A DNA stretch of 47,357 bases. It comes from Sporichthyaceae bacterium. GTDB lineage: Bacteria > Actinomycetota > Actinomycetes > Sporichthyales > Sporichthyaceae. The notes under the pieces were generated by a model, which was not told the origin of the DNA, ran no database searches, and saw only the letters and a program-made list of their open reading frames with translations. Of the stretch, positions 16,700 to 24,943 are shown one piece after another; position 1 is the stretch's first letter; every line of letters starts with the position of its first letter. The stretch is from assembly GCA_036493475.1 (NCBI GenBank), contig DASXPS010000181.1, positions 1 to 47,357 of the forward strand, in the 5' to 3' direction. The translations under genes and the position numbers were made by a program.

Positions 16700-17194
16700 T
16701 CAGGGCGCGTTGTCGAAGGGCACGACCAGGTCGCGCAGCAGGCCGGCCAGCGATTCGCGCTGACGCTGCGTCAGACCGCTCAGCAGGCCCTGCTCACCCG
16801 CCAACAGGTCGGTGAACGCGGCATCCACCCGGTCCCGGCCGGCCTCGGTGAGTAACACCAGCACCCCGCGCCGGTCGTGCGGGTCGGGCTCGCGGCGCAC
16901 CAGGCCGCGTGCGGTGAGCCGGTCGATGCGGTTGGTCATGGTGCCCGAGGTGACCAGCGTCTGGGTGAGCAACGCGCCGGGCGAGAGGCGGTAGGGCGAT
17001 CCGGAGCGGCGCAGCGCGGAGAGCACGTCGAATTCCCACTGCTGCAGATCGTGCTCGGAGAAGGCGTCACGCCGGGCCCGGTCCAGGTGCCGGGCCAGCC
17101 GACTGATCCGGCTGAGCACCTCCAACGGGCTCACATCGAGGTCGGGTCGTTCCCGGCGCCACGCCGCGACCAGTCGGTCAACCTCATCCTGCAT
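16700..17194 (-). CDS. MarR-family transcriptional regulator
   Basis: A 164-residue winged-helix repressor. The DNA-binding part includes LQQWEFDVLSALRRSG, the recognition region TLVTSGTMTNRIDRLTARGL, and the wing RREPDPHDRRGVLVLLT, all strongly conserved in MarR proteins. It is divergent from a SAM-dependent methyltransferase with 59 bp between start codons. A perfect inverted repeat (TCTTGA-CA-TCAAGA) sits over its own -35 element, so self-repression is likely, probably with control of the methyltransferase. The promoter -10 ends 6 nt from the ATG, which suggests a leaderless mRNA. The inducing ligand is unknown. Confidence 0.93.
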   Translation of the reverse strand: MQDEVDRLVAAWRRERPDLDVSPLEVLSRISRLARHLDRARRDAFSEHDLQQWEFDVLSALRRSGSPYRLSPGALLTQTLVTSGTMTNRIDRLTARGLVRREPDPHDRRGVLVLLTEAGRDRVDAAFTDLLAGEQGLLSGLTQRQRESLAGLLRDLVVPFDNAP

Positions 17195-17200
17195 GCCTCG

Positions 17201-17237
17201 AGTGTAGTCGCCAAGATTCTTGACATCAAGATATAGT
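17201..17237. promoter_or_regulatory. marR promoter and operator, shared with the divergent methyltransferase
   Basis: On the minus strand TTGATG (17224-17229), a 17-bp spacer and TACACT (17201-17206) make a good promoter placing the RNA start at the marR ATG. TCTTGA-CA-TCAAGA (17218-17231) is a perfect inverted repeat of the MarR type covering the -35. On the plus strand TATAGT (17232-17237) may be the -10 of the methyltransferase gene. Confidence 0.7.
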
Positions 17238-17253
17238 GCTCGCGGAGGTCAGC

Positions 17254-18030
17254 ATGTGGGATCCGCAGGTCTACCTGGAGTTCGCCGACCATCGCACCCG
17301 ACCGGCCCGCGACCTGTTGGCCGCCGTGGCGCTGTCCGATCCGGGCCGCATCGTCGACCTGGGCTGCGGCACCGGCACCTCCACCCGGTTGCTCGCCGCA
17401 CGTTGGCCGGACGCGGACACTCTGGGCCTGGACTCCTCGCCGGAGATGATCGCCGCCGCCGAGGAAATCCCGGCCTCCGGCGCGCGGTACGGCCTGGCCA
17501 ACATTGCGTCCTGGCGGCCCGAGCAGGCCTACGACCTGATCTTCACCAACGCCGCGCTGCAGTGGGTGCCCGGTCACCTGGACCTGCTGCCGGGCTGGCT
17601 GGCGGCGCTGCAACCGGGCGGGCGACTGGCCCTGCAGGTGCCCGCCAACTGGGATCAACCCGCGCACACGCTGCTGCGCGAACTGTGTACGGGTCCGGCC
17701 TGGCGGGACCGGCTGGACGGTGTGCTGCGCCACCACGAGATGCCCGGTCCGGCCGACTACCTGAATCGACTCGGTGGGCCCGGCGAGGTGCTCGACGTCT
17801 GGGAAATCACCTATCAACATCGGTTGACCGGCGCCAACCCGGTGCTGGAGTGGGTGCGCGGCACCGCGCTGCGCCCGGTGCTCACCGCGCTGGCCGACGA
17901 CCCCGCGGCCGGGCACGCCTTCGAGGCCGAATACGCGGCCGCGCTGCGCGCCGCCTATCCGCCGGACCGGCACGGGTTGACCACCTGGCCGTTCCGGCGG
18001 CTGTTCGTGGTGGCGGGTCGCCCGGACTGA
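17254..18030 (+). CDS. tam: Trans-aconitate 2-methyltransferase-like SAM methyltransferase
   Basis: A 258-residue class I methyltransferase resembling Tam, which methylates the citric-acid-cycle inhibitor trans-aconitate. It begins MWDPQVYLEFADHRTRPARD, as Tam proteins do, and has the SAM loop IVDLGCGTGTSTRLL, the acidic LGLDSSPEM, and FTNAALQWVPGH. The C-terminal half matches Tam (LHRLTGANPVLEWVRGTALRP region, with WEITYQHRL). ATG 17254 has GGAGG 5 nt upstream; the longer GTG 17236 frame is rejected. It is divergent from marR and probably under that repressor's control. Substrate identity rests on family resemblance only. Confidence 0.85.
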   Translation: MWDPQVYLEFADHRTRPARDLLAAVALSDPGRIVDLGCGTGTSTRLLAARWPDADTLGLDSSPEMIAAAEEIPASGARYGLANIASWRPEQAYDLIFTNAALQWVPGHLDLLPGWLAALQPGGRLALQVPANWDQPAHTLLRELCTGPAWRDRLDGVLRHHEMPGPADYLNRLGGPGEVLDVWEITYQHRLTGANPVLEWVRGTALRPVLTALADDPAAGHAFEAEYAAALRAAYPPDRHGLTTWPFRRLFVVAGRPD

Positions 18031-18099
18031 ATCGCCACCCCCGGGCGAGTGTGAGACCGTTGTCCTGGCGTCCCCTTGCAGCGAGAGGCCGAACTGCCA

Positions 18100-19059
18100 A
18101 TGAGCACGACTGTCGCGCCACCGTCGAAACAGGCGGTCTCGGCGACCATGGGCAACGAGACCAAGGGATGGCTCGAGCAGGCCACGCTGGCGCTGTTCAT
18201 CATCGTCCCGCTACTGGCGGTCGCTGCCGCGGTGCCGGTGATGTGGGGCTGGGGTCTGACCTGGCGGGACGCGGTGATCGCCGGCGTCTGCTACCTGTTC
18301 ACCGGCTTCGGCATCACGGTGGGCTATCACCGCTATTTCACCCACGGCGCGTTCCGCGCCCGCCGCGGCCTGAAGATCGCTCTGGGCATCATGGGCAGCC
18401 TGGCCGTCGAGGGTCCGCTGGTGCGCTGGGTTTCCGACCACCGCAAGCACCACCAGTTCTCCGACAAGGAGCAGGACCCGCACTCGCCGTGGGCGTACGG
18501 CAGCGGTCCGATCGGTCTGATCCGTGGGCTCTACCACGCGCACATCGGCTGGTTGTTCGACAGCGAGCAGACCCCGCAGCACAAGTACGCGCCGGACCTA
18601 CTGGCCGACCGTGACGTGGTCAAGATCTCCCGGCACTTCCCGACCTGGGTCGCGCTGTCCACGCTGGTCCCGCCGGTGATCGGCGGCCTGTGGTCGTGGT
18701 CCTGGCAGGGCATCTTCACCGCGTTCTTCTGGGCGGTGCTGGTGCGCATCGCCGTGCTGCACCACGTCACCTGGTCGATCAACTCGATCTGTCACGTGGC
18801 CGGTTCCCGCCCGTTCCGCAGCCGGGACAAGTCCGGCAACGTGTGGTGGCTGGCCATCCCGTCGTTCGGTGAGTCCTGGCACAACCTGCACCACGCCGAG
18901 CCCACCTCGGCCCGGCACGGGGTGCTGCGCGGGCAGGTGGACACCTCCGCGATGTTGATCAAGATGTTCGAGAAATTCGGGTGGGCCAGCCACGTGCGCT
19001 GGCCCGACCCCAAGCGGTTGGCGGCCCGGCGCGCCCAGGGGCCCCCTGTCGAAACATGA
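18100..19059 (+). CDS. Membrane fatty acyl-CoA desaturase (delta-9 type)
   Basis: A 319-residue di-iron membrane desaturase with two pairs of hydrophobic helices. The three histidine boxes are visible: GYHRYFTHGAF, SDHRKHHQFS and SWHNLHHAEPT. These chelate the two irons that insert a double bond in a saturated acyl chain. It resembles actinobacterial stearoyl-CoA 9-desaturases (DesA3 type) but lacks any fused cytochrome b5. ATG 18100 was preferred over TTG 18076, with GAGAGG about 11 nt upstream. The stop overlaps the start of the following tetR gene (ATGA), so lipid desaturation and the regulator are cotranscribed. Confidence 0.93.
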   Translation: MSTTVAPPSKQAVSATMGNETKGWLEQATLALFIIVPLLAVAAAVPVMWGWGLTWRDAVIAGVCYLFTGFGITVGYHRYFTHGAFRARRGLKIALGIMGSLAVEGPLVRWVSDHRKHHQFSDKEQDPHSPWAYGSGPIGLIRGLYHAHIGWLFDSEQTPQHKYAPDLLADRDVVKISRHFPTWVALSTLVPPVIGGLWSWSWQGIFTAFFWAVLVRIAVLHHVTWSINSICHVAGSRPFRSRDKSGNVWWLAIPSFGESWHNLHHAEPTSARHGVLRGQVDTSAMLIKMFEKFGWASHVRWPDPKRLAARRAQGPPVET

Positions 19060-19694
19060 CCGCGCAGGACCAGGCGCGCGCGGTCCGGGTGCGGATGACC
19101 GGTCAGGAGCGTCGCGAGCAGCTTCTTGACGTGGGCCGTCGGCTGTTCGCCGAGCGGGGGTTCGAGGGTACCTCGGTGGAGGAGATCGCCTCGAAGGCAG
19201 GCGTTTCCAAGCCGGTGGTCTATGAGCACTTCGGCGGCAAGGAGGGCCTCTACGCGGTCGTCGTGGACCGGGAGACCCAGCAGCTACTGGACCGGATGAC
19301 GAACTCGCTGACCAGCGGTCATCCCCGGGAGCTGCTGGAACAGGCCGCGATGGCGTTGTTGGAATACATCGAGAGCTCCAGTGACGGGTTCCGCATCCTG
19401 GTCCGCGACTCACCGGTCGCCCAGTCCACCGGCACCTTCGCCAGCCTGCTCTCCGACGTGGCCAGCCAGGTCGAGCACATCCTGGTCGAGCAGTTCGCCG
19501 CCCGCGGGTTCAGCCCGAAGCTGGCCCCGATGTACGCGCAGATGCTGGTCGGCATGGTCGCGCTGACCGGGCAGTGGTGGCTGGACGTCCGCAAGCCCAA
19601 GCGGACCGAGGTCGCCGCGCACCTGGTGAACCTCGCGTGGAACGGGTTGTCCGGGTTGGAGGCCAAGCCGGGGCTGATCACCGCGGGCAGCTGA
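19056..19694 (+). CDS. TetR-family transcriptional regulator
   Basis: A 212-residue regulator with an N-terminal TetR helix-turn-helix: RREQLLDVGRRLFAERGF, then TSVEEIASKAGVSKPVVYEHF and GGKEGLYAVVVDRE. The C-terminal ligand domain is typical of the branch that includes Rv1019, which lies next to mfd in M. tuberculosis. Its 4-nt overlap with the desaturase gene suggests that it senses acyl chains or controls that operon; this is inference from context. The start ATG is fixed by the overlap, since a longer frame into the desaturase is a shadow. The 178 bp to tRNA-Gln hold a small hairpin (19753-19758 with 19766-19771) and a dispersed repeat. Confidence 0.93.
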   Translation: MTAQDQARAVRVRMTGQERREQLLDVGRRLFAERGFEGTSVEEIASKAGVSKPVVYEHFGGKEGLYAVVVDRETQQLLDRMTNSLTSGHPRELLEQAAMALLEYIESSSDGFRILVRDSPVAQSTGTFASLLSDVASQVEHILVEQFAARGFSPKLAPMYAQMLVGMVALTGQWWLDVRKPKRTEVAAHLVNLAWNGLSGLEAKPGLITAGS

Positions 19695-19710
19695 ACCGGG
19701 CGGGCACGGG

Positions 19711-19728
19711 GCGCATGTCATGCGCAGG
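19711..19728. repeat. Second exact copy of GCGCATGTCATGCGCAGG
   Basis: These 18 bp are identical to 13872-13889. The core is nearly palindromic (GCGCAT-gtc-ATGCGC). As with the first copy, it lies a short way (17 bp) after a stop codon, here that of tetR. No full inverted partner is seen at this location, only a partial one (ACGCATGC near 19793). Confidence 0.7.
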
Positions 19729-19833
19729 GTGCTGATGCAGGTTGCGACGCGCGAGGCGTTCGCGCCGCCTCTCCCGTCACATGGCTTTCGAAACGCATGC
19801 TGGGCCTCGCGGGTAGGCCGCCGGGCTTCGCAC

Positions 19834-19860
19834 TTGTCGAGCGCGGCGACCCAGTAACGT
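19834..19860 (+). promoter_or_regulatory. Putative promoter of tRNA-Gln
   Basis: TTGTCG (19834-19839) and TAACGT (19855-19860) are spaced 15 bp apart (16 if CTTGTC is used), and the -10 ends 12 nt before the tRNA. Confidence 0.45.
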
Positions 19861-19872
19861 CGGGGGCGCTGA

Positions 19873-19943
19873 TCCCGGGTCGTCTAATGGCAGGACAATC
19901 GGTTTTGGTCCGATTTATAGGGGTTCGAATCCTCTCCCGGGAG
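19873..19943 (+). tRNA. tRNA-Gln (anticodon TTG)
   Basis: The cloverleaf is complete: acceptor TCCCGGG/CCCGGGA, D arm with TCTAATGGCAGGA, anticodon stem ATCGG/CCGAT around TTTTGGT (anticodon TTG), and T arm AGGGG-TTCGAAT-CCTCT. CCA is not encoded. The position just upstream of glmU is conserved in many actinobacteria. Confidence 0.95.
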
Positions 19944-20002
19944 CGGTCTGCCGCCGCCCGAGTGGTAGCGAGGGCGCCAATGTCTCCGTGGGGGAGGAAC
20001 CG

Positions 20003-21430
20003 ATGAGCGTGACGGTGGTGGTGCTCGCCGCCGGTGAGGGCAAGCGCATGCGCTCGGCCCTGCCGAAGGTGCTGCACCCGATCGGCGGCCGGTCGCTGCT
20101 CGGGCACGCGCTGGCCGCGGCCGACGGAGTGGCGCCGGAGCGGGTGGTCGTGGTGGTCGGGCACGGGCGGGAGCAGGTCGTCGAACACCTGGCCGAGGTC
20201 GCCCCGGCCGCGCTGACCGCGGTTCAGGAGCAGCAGAACGGCACCGGGCACGCCGTGCGGGTGGCCCTGCAGGCCGCCGCACCGGACGTCACCGGCACCG
20301 TGTTGGTGGTGTGCGGGGACGTGCCGCTGCTGCGGACCGAGACGCTGGGTGACCTGCTGGCCGCGCACCGCGGCGGCGGCGCGGCGGTCACCGTGCTCAC
20401 CGCGGTGGTGCCGGATCCGACCGGCTACGGACGCATCGTGCGCGACGACGACGGCGCGCTGGCCGCGATCGTGGAGCAGCGCGACGCCACGGTCTCCCAG
20501 CAGCTGATCGCCGAGATCAACTCCGGGGTCTACGCCTTCGACGCCCGGCTGCTGCGGGAGGCGCTGGGCAAGCTGTCCGCGGACAACAGCCAGGGCGAGG
20601 AGTACCTCACCGACGTGGTCGCCATCGCCCGCGCCGCCGGTGCGGTGGTGGCCACCTCGACCACCGCCGACCATCACGAGATCCTCGGCGTGAACGACCG
20701 GGTGCAGCTGGCCGAGTTGGGCCGCGCACTCAACGCCCGGGTGCTCGACGGACACATGCGCGCCGGGGTCACCGTCATCGACCCGGCCAGCACCTGGATC
20801 GATGTCGGCGTCACCCTGGAACCGGACGTGACGATCCGTCAGAACACTCAGCTGCACGGGGACACAGCGGTGGCTGTGGGTGCCGACATCGGCCCGAACA
20901 GCACGCTGACCGACACCGTGGTGGGCGCGGGTGCCACGGTGCTGGCCAGTCACACCACCGACGTGCAGATCGGACCGGGTGCCACGGTCGGCCCGTTCTC
21001 CTACCTGCGGCCGGGCACCCGCCTCGGGCCCCGGACCAAGGCCGGGGCCTTCGTGGAGATCAAGAACAGCACCGTCGGGGCGGGCTCGAAGGTGCCACAC
21101 CTGAGCTACGTGGGCGACGGGGACATCGGCGAGGGGTCCAACATCGGTTGCGGGACCGTGTTCGTGAACTACGACGGGGTGGACAAGCATCGCACCGTGG
21201 TCGGTGACCACGTCCGGGTGGGCAGCGACACCATGTTGGTGGCGCCCGTTACGTTGGGTGCGGGCTCGTACACCGCGGCCGGATCCGTCATCATCAAGGA
21301 CGTACCGCCCGGTGCGATGGCCGTGGCCCGTGGCACCCAGCGCAACGTCGAGAATTGGGTTATTCGCAAGCGTCCGGGGACCAAGGCGGCAGCGGCCGCC
21401 GAGGCCGCACAGCACGACGAGCAGGAGTAG
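20003..21430 (+). CDS. glmU: Bifunctional GlcN-1-P acetyltransferase / UDP-GlcNAc pyrophosphorylase
   Basis: GlmU makes UDP-N-acetylglucosamine, the first sugar nucleotide for peptidoglycan, in two steps in the cytosol. The 475-residue protein starts with the uridyltransferase domain ([20 protein letters not shown], then [10 protein letters not shown] and VVCGDVPLL). A linker leads to the left-handed beta-helix acetyltransferase domain, with hexapeptide repeats from about residue 255 and [27 protein letters not shown], and YDGVDKHRT near its active site. The C terminus ends in an Ala/Glu-rich tail common in actinobacteria. ATG 20003 has GGGGGAGGAA just upstream. prs follows after 5 bp and is probably cotranscribed. 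Confidence 0.97.
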   Translation: MSVTVVVLAAGEGKRMRSALPKVLHPIGGRSLLGHALAAADGVAPERVVVVVGHGREQVVEHLAEVAPAALTAVQEQQNGTGHAVRVALQAAAPDVTGTVLVVCGDVPLLRTETLGDLLAAHRGGGAAVTVLTAVVPDPTGYGRIVRDDDGALAAIVEQRDATVSQQLIAEINSGVYAFDARLLREALGKLSADNSQGEEYLTDVVAIARAAGAVVATSTTADHHEILGVNDRVQLAELGRALNARVLDGHMRAGVTVIDPASTWIDVGVTLEPDVTIRQNTQLHGDTAVAVGADIGPNSTLTDTVVGAGATVLASHTTDVQIGPGATVGPFSYLRPGTRLGPRTKAGAFVEIKNSTVGAGSKVPHLSYVGDGDIGEGSNIGCGTVFVNYDGVDKHRTVVGDHVRVGSDTMLVAPVTLGAGSYTAAGSVIIKDVPPGAMAVARGTQRNVENWVIRKRPGTKAAAAAEAAQHDEQE

Positions 21431-21435
21431 ACCGC

Positions 21436-22413
21436 ATGACGGGCATTACCAGCATGGGGGAGCGCAAGCTACTCGTGATGGGCGGTCGTGCCTACCCGGA
21501 GTTAGCCCTGGAGATCGCGGAGAACCTCGGCATCGAGCTCACCCCGACCACCGCCTACGACTTCGCCAACGGCGAGATCTACGTGCGCTTCCAGGAATCG
21601 GTGCGCGGCGCGGACACCTTCGTGATCCAGTCCCACGCGCAGCCGATCAACCAGTGGATCATGGAGCAGCTGCTCATGGTCGACGCGCTCAAGCGCGCCT
21701 CGGCCAAGCGGATCACCGTGGTGGTGCCGTTCTACGGCTACTCACGGCAGGACAAGAAGCACAAGGGCCGCGAGCCGATCTCCTCCCGACTGCTCGCCGA
21801 CCTGTTCCGCACCGCGGGTGCCGATCGGCTGATCTCCGTCGACCTGCACACCGCGCAGATCCAGGGCTTCTTCGACGGTCCGGTGGACCACTTGTTCGCG
21901 TTGCCGCTGCTCACCCGCTACGTCGGCAACCGGGTGGACCGCTCCCGGCTCACCGTGGTCTCCCCGGATGCCGGCCGGGTGCGGGTGGCCGACATGTGGA
22001 CCGACCGGCTGGGCTGCCCGCTGGCCATCGTGCACAAGCGGCGCGACCCCAACGTGGCCAACCAGGTGAAGGTGCACGAGGTCGTCGGTGAGGTCGAGGG
22101 CCGGGTGTGCGTGCTGGTCGACGACATGATCGACACCGCGGGCACCATCAGCCAGGCCGCCGACGCGCTGTTCGAGCAGGGGGCCGCCGAGGTACTGGTG
22201 GCGGCCACCCACCCGATTCTGTCCGGGCCGGCCGTGGACCGGCTGAAGAACTCCCGGATCTCCGAGGTCGTGGTGACCAACACGCTCCCCATCGAGGAGG
22301 AGCGTCGGTTCGACAAGCTCACCGTGCTGTCCATTGCCCCGTTGATCGCCCGGGCGATCCGCGAGGTGTTCGACGACGGCTCGGTGACCAGCTTGTTCGA
22401 CGGCCAGGGCTGA
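21436..22413 (+). CDS. prs: Ribose-phosphate pyrophosphokinase
   Basis: Prs transfers pyrophosphate from ATP to ribose-5-phosphate to make PRPP, the precursor of nucleotides, histidine, tryptophan and decaprenyl-phosphoryl arabinose. The 325-residue protein shows YDFANGEIYVRFQESVRG, the flexible-loop region YGYSRQDKKHKGREPIS, the metal site DLHTAQIQGFFDGPVDHL, and the PRPP loop VCVLVDDMIDTAGTI. AGGAG lies 9 nt before ATG 21436, overlapping the end of glmU. The glmU-prs pair is conserved across actinobacteria and joins two precursor pathways of the cell envelope. Confidence 0.97.
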   Translation: MTGITSMGERKLLVMGGRAYPELALEIAENLGIELTPTTAYDFANGEIYVRFQESVRGADTFVIQSHAQPINQWIMEQLLMVDALKRASAKRITVVVPFYGYSRQDKKHKGREPISSRLLADLFRTAGADRLISVDLHTAQIQGFFDGPVDHLFALPLLTRYVGNRVDRSRLTVVSPDAGRVRVADMWTDRLGCPLAIVHKRRDPNVANQVKVHEVVGEVEGRVCVLVDDMIDTAGTISQAADALFEQGAAEVLVAATHPILSGPAVDRLKNSRISEVVVTNTLPIEEERRFDKLTVLSIAPLIARAIREVFDDGSVTSLFDGQG

Positions 22414-22445
22414 GCGGCGCCACCGGGATTCCGGCGGTGCCGCTC
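22412..22445. terminator. Hairpin at the end of prs
   Basis: Arms 22412-22426 and 22431-22445 pair over 15 positions with one G-T pair and one mismatch around a 4-nt loop. It lies between the convergent prs and secreted-protein genes and can terminate both. Confidence 0.68.
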
Positions 22446-22452
22446 GCCGAGA

Positions 22453-23226
22453 TCAGTGCTGCTGCTGCTGCGACTGCTGCCCGTCACGCAGGCGCTCGAT
22501 ACGGGCCCGCACCGAACGGACCAGCGCATCGCTGGGCTTGTCCTGCTGGATCGTCATCGACTGCACCTCCTGTGACGTGGCGGCGGCGCAGCCGGTGGAT
22601 GCCTGGGCGACGATCACGTCGAGGAAGGTGCCGGGCAGGTCGATGAACAGCGCCCGCTGCACGATCGAGCTCCCGGTGACGACCTGCTGGTTCACGTAGA
22701 CCGCGCCCAGGCCGAGCGGCAGCCTCACGGTCAGCGGCTTGCCGCCATCGAGAGAAATCGTCTGGCCGAGCACGCTGATTGCGGAGAGCACCGACAGGCC
22801 GGCCGACTGCGAGGCCGTGCACGCGGTGTTGGCCACCGTCCCGGTGACCGCCTTGATACCCGTGGCCTGGATGAGGTCCAGCCCGAGCAGGTTCACGTCC
22901 ACGGACGCAACGGTGGCCGCCGCGGTTTCCCGCACCAAGCCCCCTCCGTTGGTCAGGGTGGTGACGCCCTGCAGCGCTTGCAGGCTGATGCCGCCGAGCA
23001 ATAGCGACACGTTCTTGTCGACGATCGCCTGGTTGTCGGCGGCGCACGGCTTCTGCTGCGGATTGGCGTCGCCGACGGTCGTGCCCGCGATGGACACGGC
23101 CACACCGCGGCAGGAGGTGCTCCCCGTTGCGGCGGTCGCGGCACCGGCCGGCGCGGCGAGACTGGTCGACAGCGCCAGGGCGGACAGGGCCAGGGTGGCA
23201 GCGAGCGGCTTGCCGAATTGGTTCAT
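22453..23226 (-). CDS. Secreted protein resembling the choice-of-anchor P family
   Basis: A 257-residue exported protein. The N-terminal signal peptide (MNQFGKPLAATLALSALALS, then an Ala-rich cleavage region ending near AAPAGAATA) is clear. The mature part contains four cysteines, enough for two disulfides, and repeated beta-strand-like hydrophobic blocks such as ASVDVNLLGLDLIQATGIK and LSVLSAISVLGQTISL. This pattern occurs in actinobacterial proteins called choice-of-anchor P, of unknown function. The C terminus is charged and Gln-rich (RDGQQSQQQQH), without an LPXTG motif or anchor helix. ATG 23226 has GGGGGA 8 nt upstream. It is convergent with prs and probably has its own promoter in the gap before 23491. 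Confidence 0.72.
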   Translation of the reverse strand: MNQFGKPLAATLALSALALSTSLAAPAGAATAATGSTSCRGVAVSIAGTTVGDANPQQKPCAADNQAIVDKNVSLLLGGISLQALQGVTTLTNGGGLVRETAAATVASVDVNLLGLDLIQATGIKAVTGTVANTACTASQSAGLSVLSAISVLGQTISLDGGKPLTVRLPLGLGAVYVNQQVVTGSSIVQRALFIDLPGTFLDVIVAQASTGCAAATSQEVQSMTIQQDKPSDALVRSVRARIERLRDGQQSQQQQH

Positions 23227-23424
23227 CACGAAGGTCCCCCTCGGGAGAAGTCTCCGGTGGGGTGTCCACCGGAGGGCCGTCAGAGTGATGGCCCCAAGGG
23301 GGTAGATCTGTGGATGAGCTGGACATTCACCCGAACGGCGGACAGGACGGACCCGGCCACAGTTGGCGAAGCGGTGGGAAGCGGCGGTTCCGGTCGGGAG
23401 AATTGCAGCCGTCGGCCCGTGCGA

Positions 23425-23471
23425 AACGCCCGGCCGGTGGGCACACGATCGCCTGCGCCCGGCCGGGCGTT
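23425..23471 (-). terminator. Terminator hairpin after the coiled-coil gene
   Basis: AACGCCCGGCCGG (23425-23437) pairs perfectly with CCGGCCGGGCGTT (23459-23471), a 13-bp stem with a 21-nt loop, 20 bp after the stop of the gene at 23491-23946. The rest of 23227-23424 holds no gene I recognise. Confidence 0.65.
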
Positions 23472-23490
23472 CCTCACTGTCTCCCCCGGT

Positions 23491-23946
23491 CTACTCCACG
23501 GCCAGGGCCGCGCGGGTGCGCAGCCGGTGGGCCAACTCGTCCAGGTAGTCGGCGAGGTCCGCGACTGCGTCCTCCATCTCCCGACGACGCTGCTCGTGCT
23601 CGGCGGCCAGTTCGGCGCCCAGCCGGGCCGCGGTGCTGCGGGCCGCGGCGAGCATGTCCGCCGCGGTGCGCGCGGCGTCCTCGAGGATGCGCCCGGCCTC
23701 GTGCTCGACGATCTCCTTCACCGCGGGGGTGGTGCGCGGCCGGGTGGTGGTCTTCGGCGCAGTCGGCTTTGCGGTGGTGGTCTTGGGCGCGGCGGCCTTG
23801 GTGGTCGCGGCGCGCGGTTTGCGCGGGGCGCGCGGCTTGGGCTCGGCGACCGGTGCGGTGCTCTCCACCGCGGGCACGGGACGGACGGCCGGCACGAAGC
23901 CGGGCGGCAGGGCGAAGTTCAGGTCGGTGGGGCGCGGCGAGGTCAT
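23491..23946 (-). CDS. Small Lys/Ala/Pro/Thr-rich protein with a C-terminal coiled coil
   Basis: A 151-residue protein I cannot place in a named family. It starts MTSPRPTDLNFALPPGFVPA, then has a basic low-complexity stretch built from K/P/T/A (for example PKTTTAKPTAPKTTTRP), as in histone-H1-like nucleoid proteins. The last 80 residues are an Ala/Glu/Arg-rich helix with heptad character (EHEAGRILEDAARTAADMLA ...), resembling DivIVA-like or ATP-synthase-b-like coiled coils. No signal or membrane segment is present. ATG 23946 has GGGAGGA about 8 nt upstream. It is divergent from rplY, and the intervening region has a hairpin. A DNA-binding or scaffold role is a guess from composition. Confidence 0.7.
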   Translation of the reverse strand: MTSPRPTDLNFALPPGFVPAVRPVPAVESTAPVAEPKPRAPRKPRAATTKAAAPKTTTAKPTAPKTTTRPRTTPAVKEIVEHEAGRILEDAARTAADMLAAARSTAARLGAELAAEHEQRRREMEDAVADLADYLDELAHRLRTRAALAVE

Positions 23947-24253
23947 GGGGCAGGTCCTCCCGGAATCGAGTACGCGAGCTGGTGCCCTCACTCTGCGGTG
24001 TCCGGGACATATGGGACAGATGTGATTACTGATAACTAGTGGGACAGAAGGGAATCTTGATCATTCGCTGGACCGGGGTTGGGCCGACGCGGGCAGCGTC
24101 CACCGGTCGGATAGGCTGCCACGGTTGCCCGGCGAGGGAGGGGAAGCCCTCCGTCATCGACGGAGCGCGTCGGTCCTCCGCGCGCACTCTGCCCGCGTCG
24201 AGCCGCCCGACCTGACCGCACCACCGTCCGCGCAATTTTGAAGGAGCACCCCC
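23947..24253 (+). other. Divergent intergenic region and rplY leader
   Basis: This 307-bp gap separates the coiled-coil gene from rplY. It contains a 6-bp hairpin CTCCGT-catcg-ACGGAG at 24149-24165 and a TAGGCT hexamer near 24110 that could be a -10, without a good -35. The rplY ribosome site GAAGGAG lies at its end. I see no open frame with coding character. Confidence 0.4.
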
Positions 24254-24937
24254 GTGTCCGAGGTCCGCATCAAGGCGGAGGCCCGCACCGAGTTCGGCAA
24301 GGGTGCCGCCCGTCGCATCCGTCGCGACCACCAGGTGCCGGCGGTGCTGTACGGGCACGGTCTGGCCCCGCGCCACATCTCGCTGCCCGGGCACGAGCTG
24401 ATGCTTGCGCTGAAGACCGCGAACGTGCTGCTCACCCTCGGCTTCGCCGACGGTAGCGAGGAATTGGCGCTGCCCAAGGATATTCAGCGCGACCCGGTGC
24501 GCGGCGTGCTGGAACACGTCGACCTGCTCATGGTGCGCCGCGGCGAGAAGGTCAAGGTCGATGTCCCGCTGCACGTGGTGGGCCACGCCGCGCCCGACAC
24601 GATCGTGGTCTCCGAGCTGACCACGCTCGAGGTGCTGGCCGAGGCGACCAACATCCCGGCGTTCTTCGAGGTGAACATCGAGGGCCGCCCGGCCGGCTCG
24701 CAGATCCTGGCCAAGGAGATCGAGTTGCCCACCGGCGTCGAGCTGGTCACCGACGCCGAGCACCTCGTCGTCAATGTCACGTTGCCGCAGAGTGAGGCCG
24801 CGCTGGAGGCCGAGCTCGCCGACGCCGAGGCCGAACTGGGCATCGAGCGCGACGAGCCGGAGCCGGAGGCGGTGTCGGTGACCGTCGAGACCGCCGACGC
24901 CGCCGAGGAGGCCGCCCCGGCCGAGTCCGCCGAGTAG
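24254..24937 (+). CDS. rplY: 50S ribosomal protein L25 (general stress protein Ctc)
   Basis: The 227-residue long form of L25 (TL5/Ctc) binds 5S rRNA in the large subunit's central protuberance. Residues 1-95 are the L25 domain (IKAEARTEFGKGAARRIRR, VPAVLYGHGL); residues 100-190 are the Ctc beta domain (LHVVGHAAPDTIVVSELTTL, ANVNI-like strands, ELVTDAEHLVVNVTLP). An acidic Ala/Glu-rich tail of about 35 residues follows, common in actinobacteria. GTG 24254 has GAAGGAG about 8 nt upstream. pth follows after 6 bp; the pair is widely conserved, joining a ribosome protein with a ribosome-recycling enzyme. Confidence 0.97.
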   Translation: MSEVRIKAEARTEFGKGAARRIRRDHQVPAVLYGHGLAPRHISLPGHELMLALKTANVLLTLGFADGSEELALPKDIQRDPVRGVLEHVDLLMVRRGEKVKVDVPLHVVGHAAPDTIVVSELTTLEVLAEATNIPAFFEVNIEGRPAGSQILAKEIELPTGVELVTDAEHLVVNVTLPQSEAALEAELADAEAELGIERDEPEPEAVSVTVETADAAEEAAPAESAE

Positions 24938-24943
24938 CCCTGC

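Noticed and set aside
19718-21415. A 565-residue minus-strand frame over tRNA-Gln and glmU
   Set aside because: It crosses a tRNA gene and has no recognisable motif; glmU explains the plus strand.
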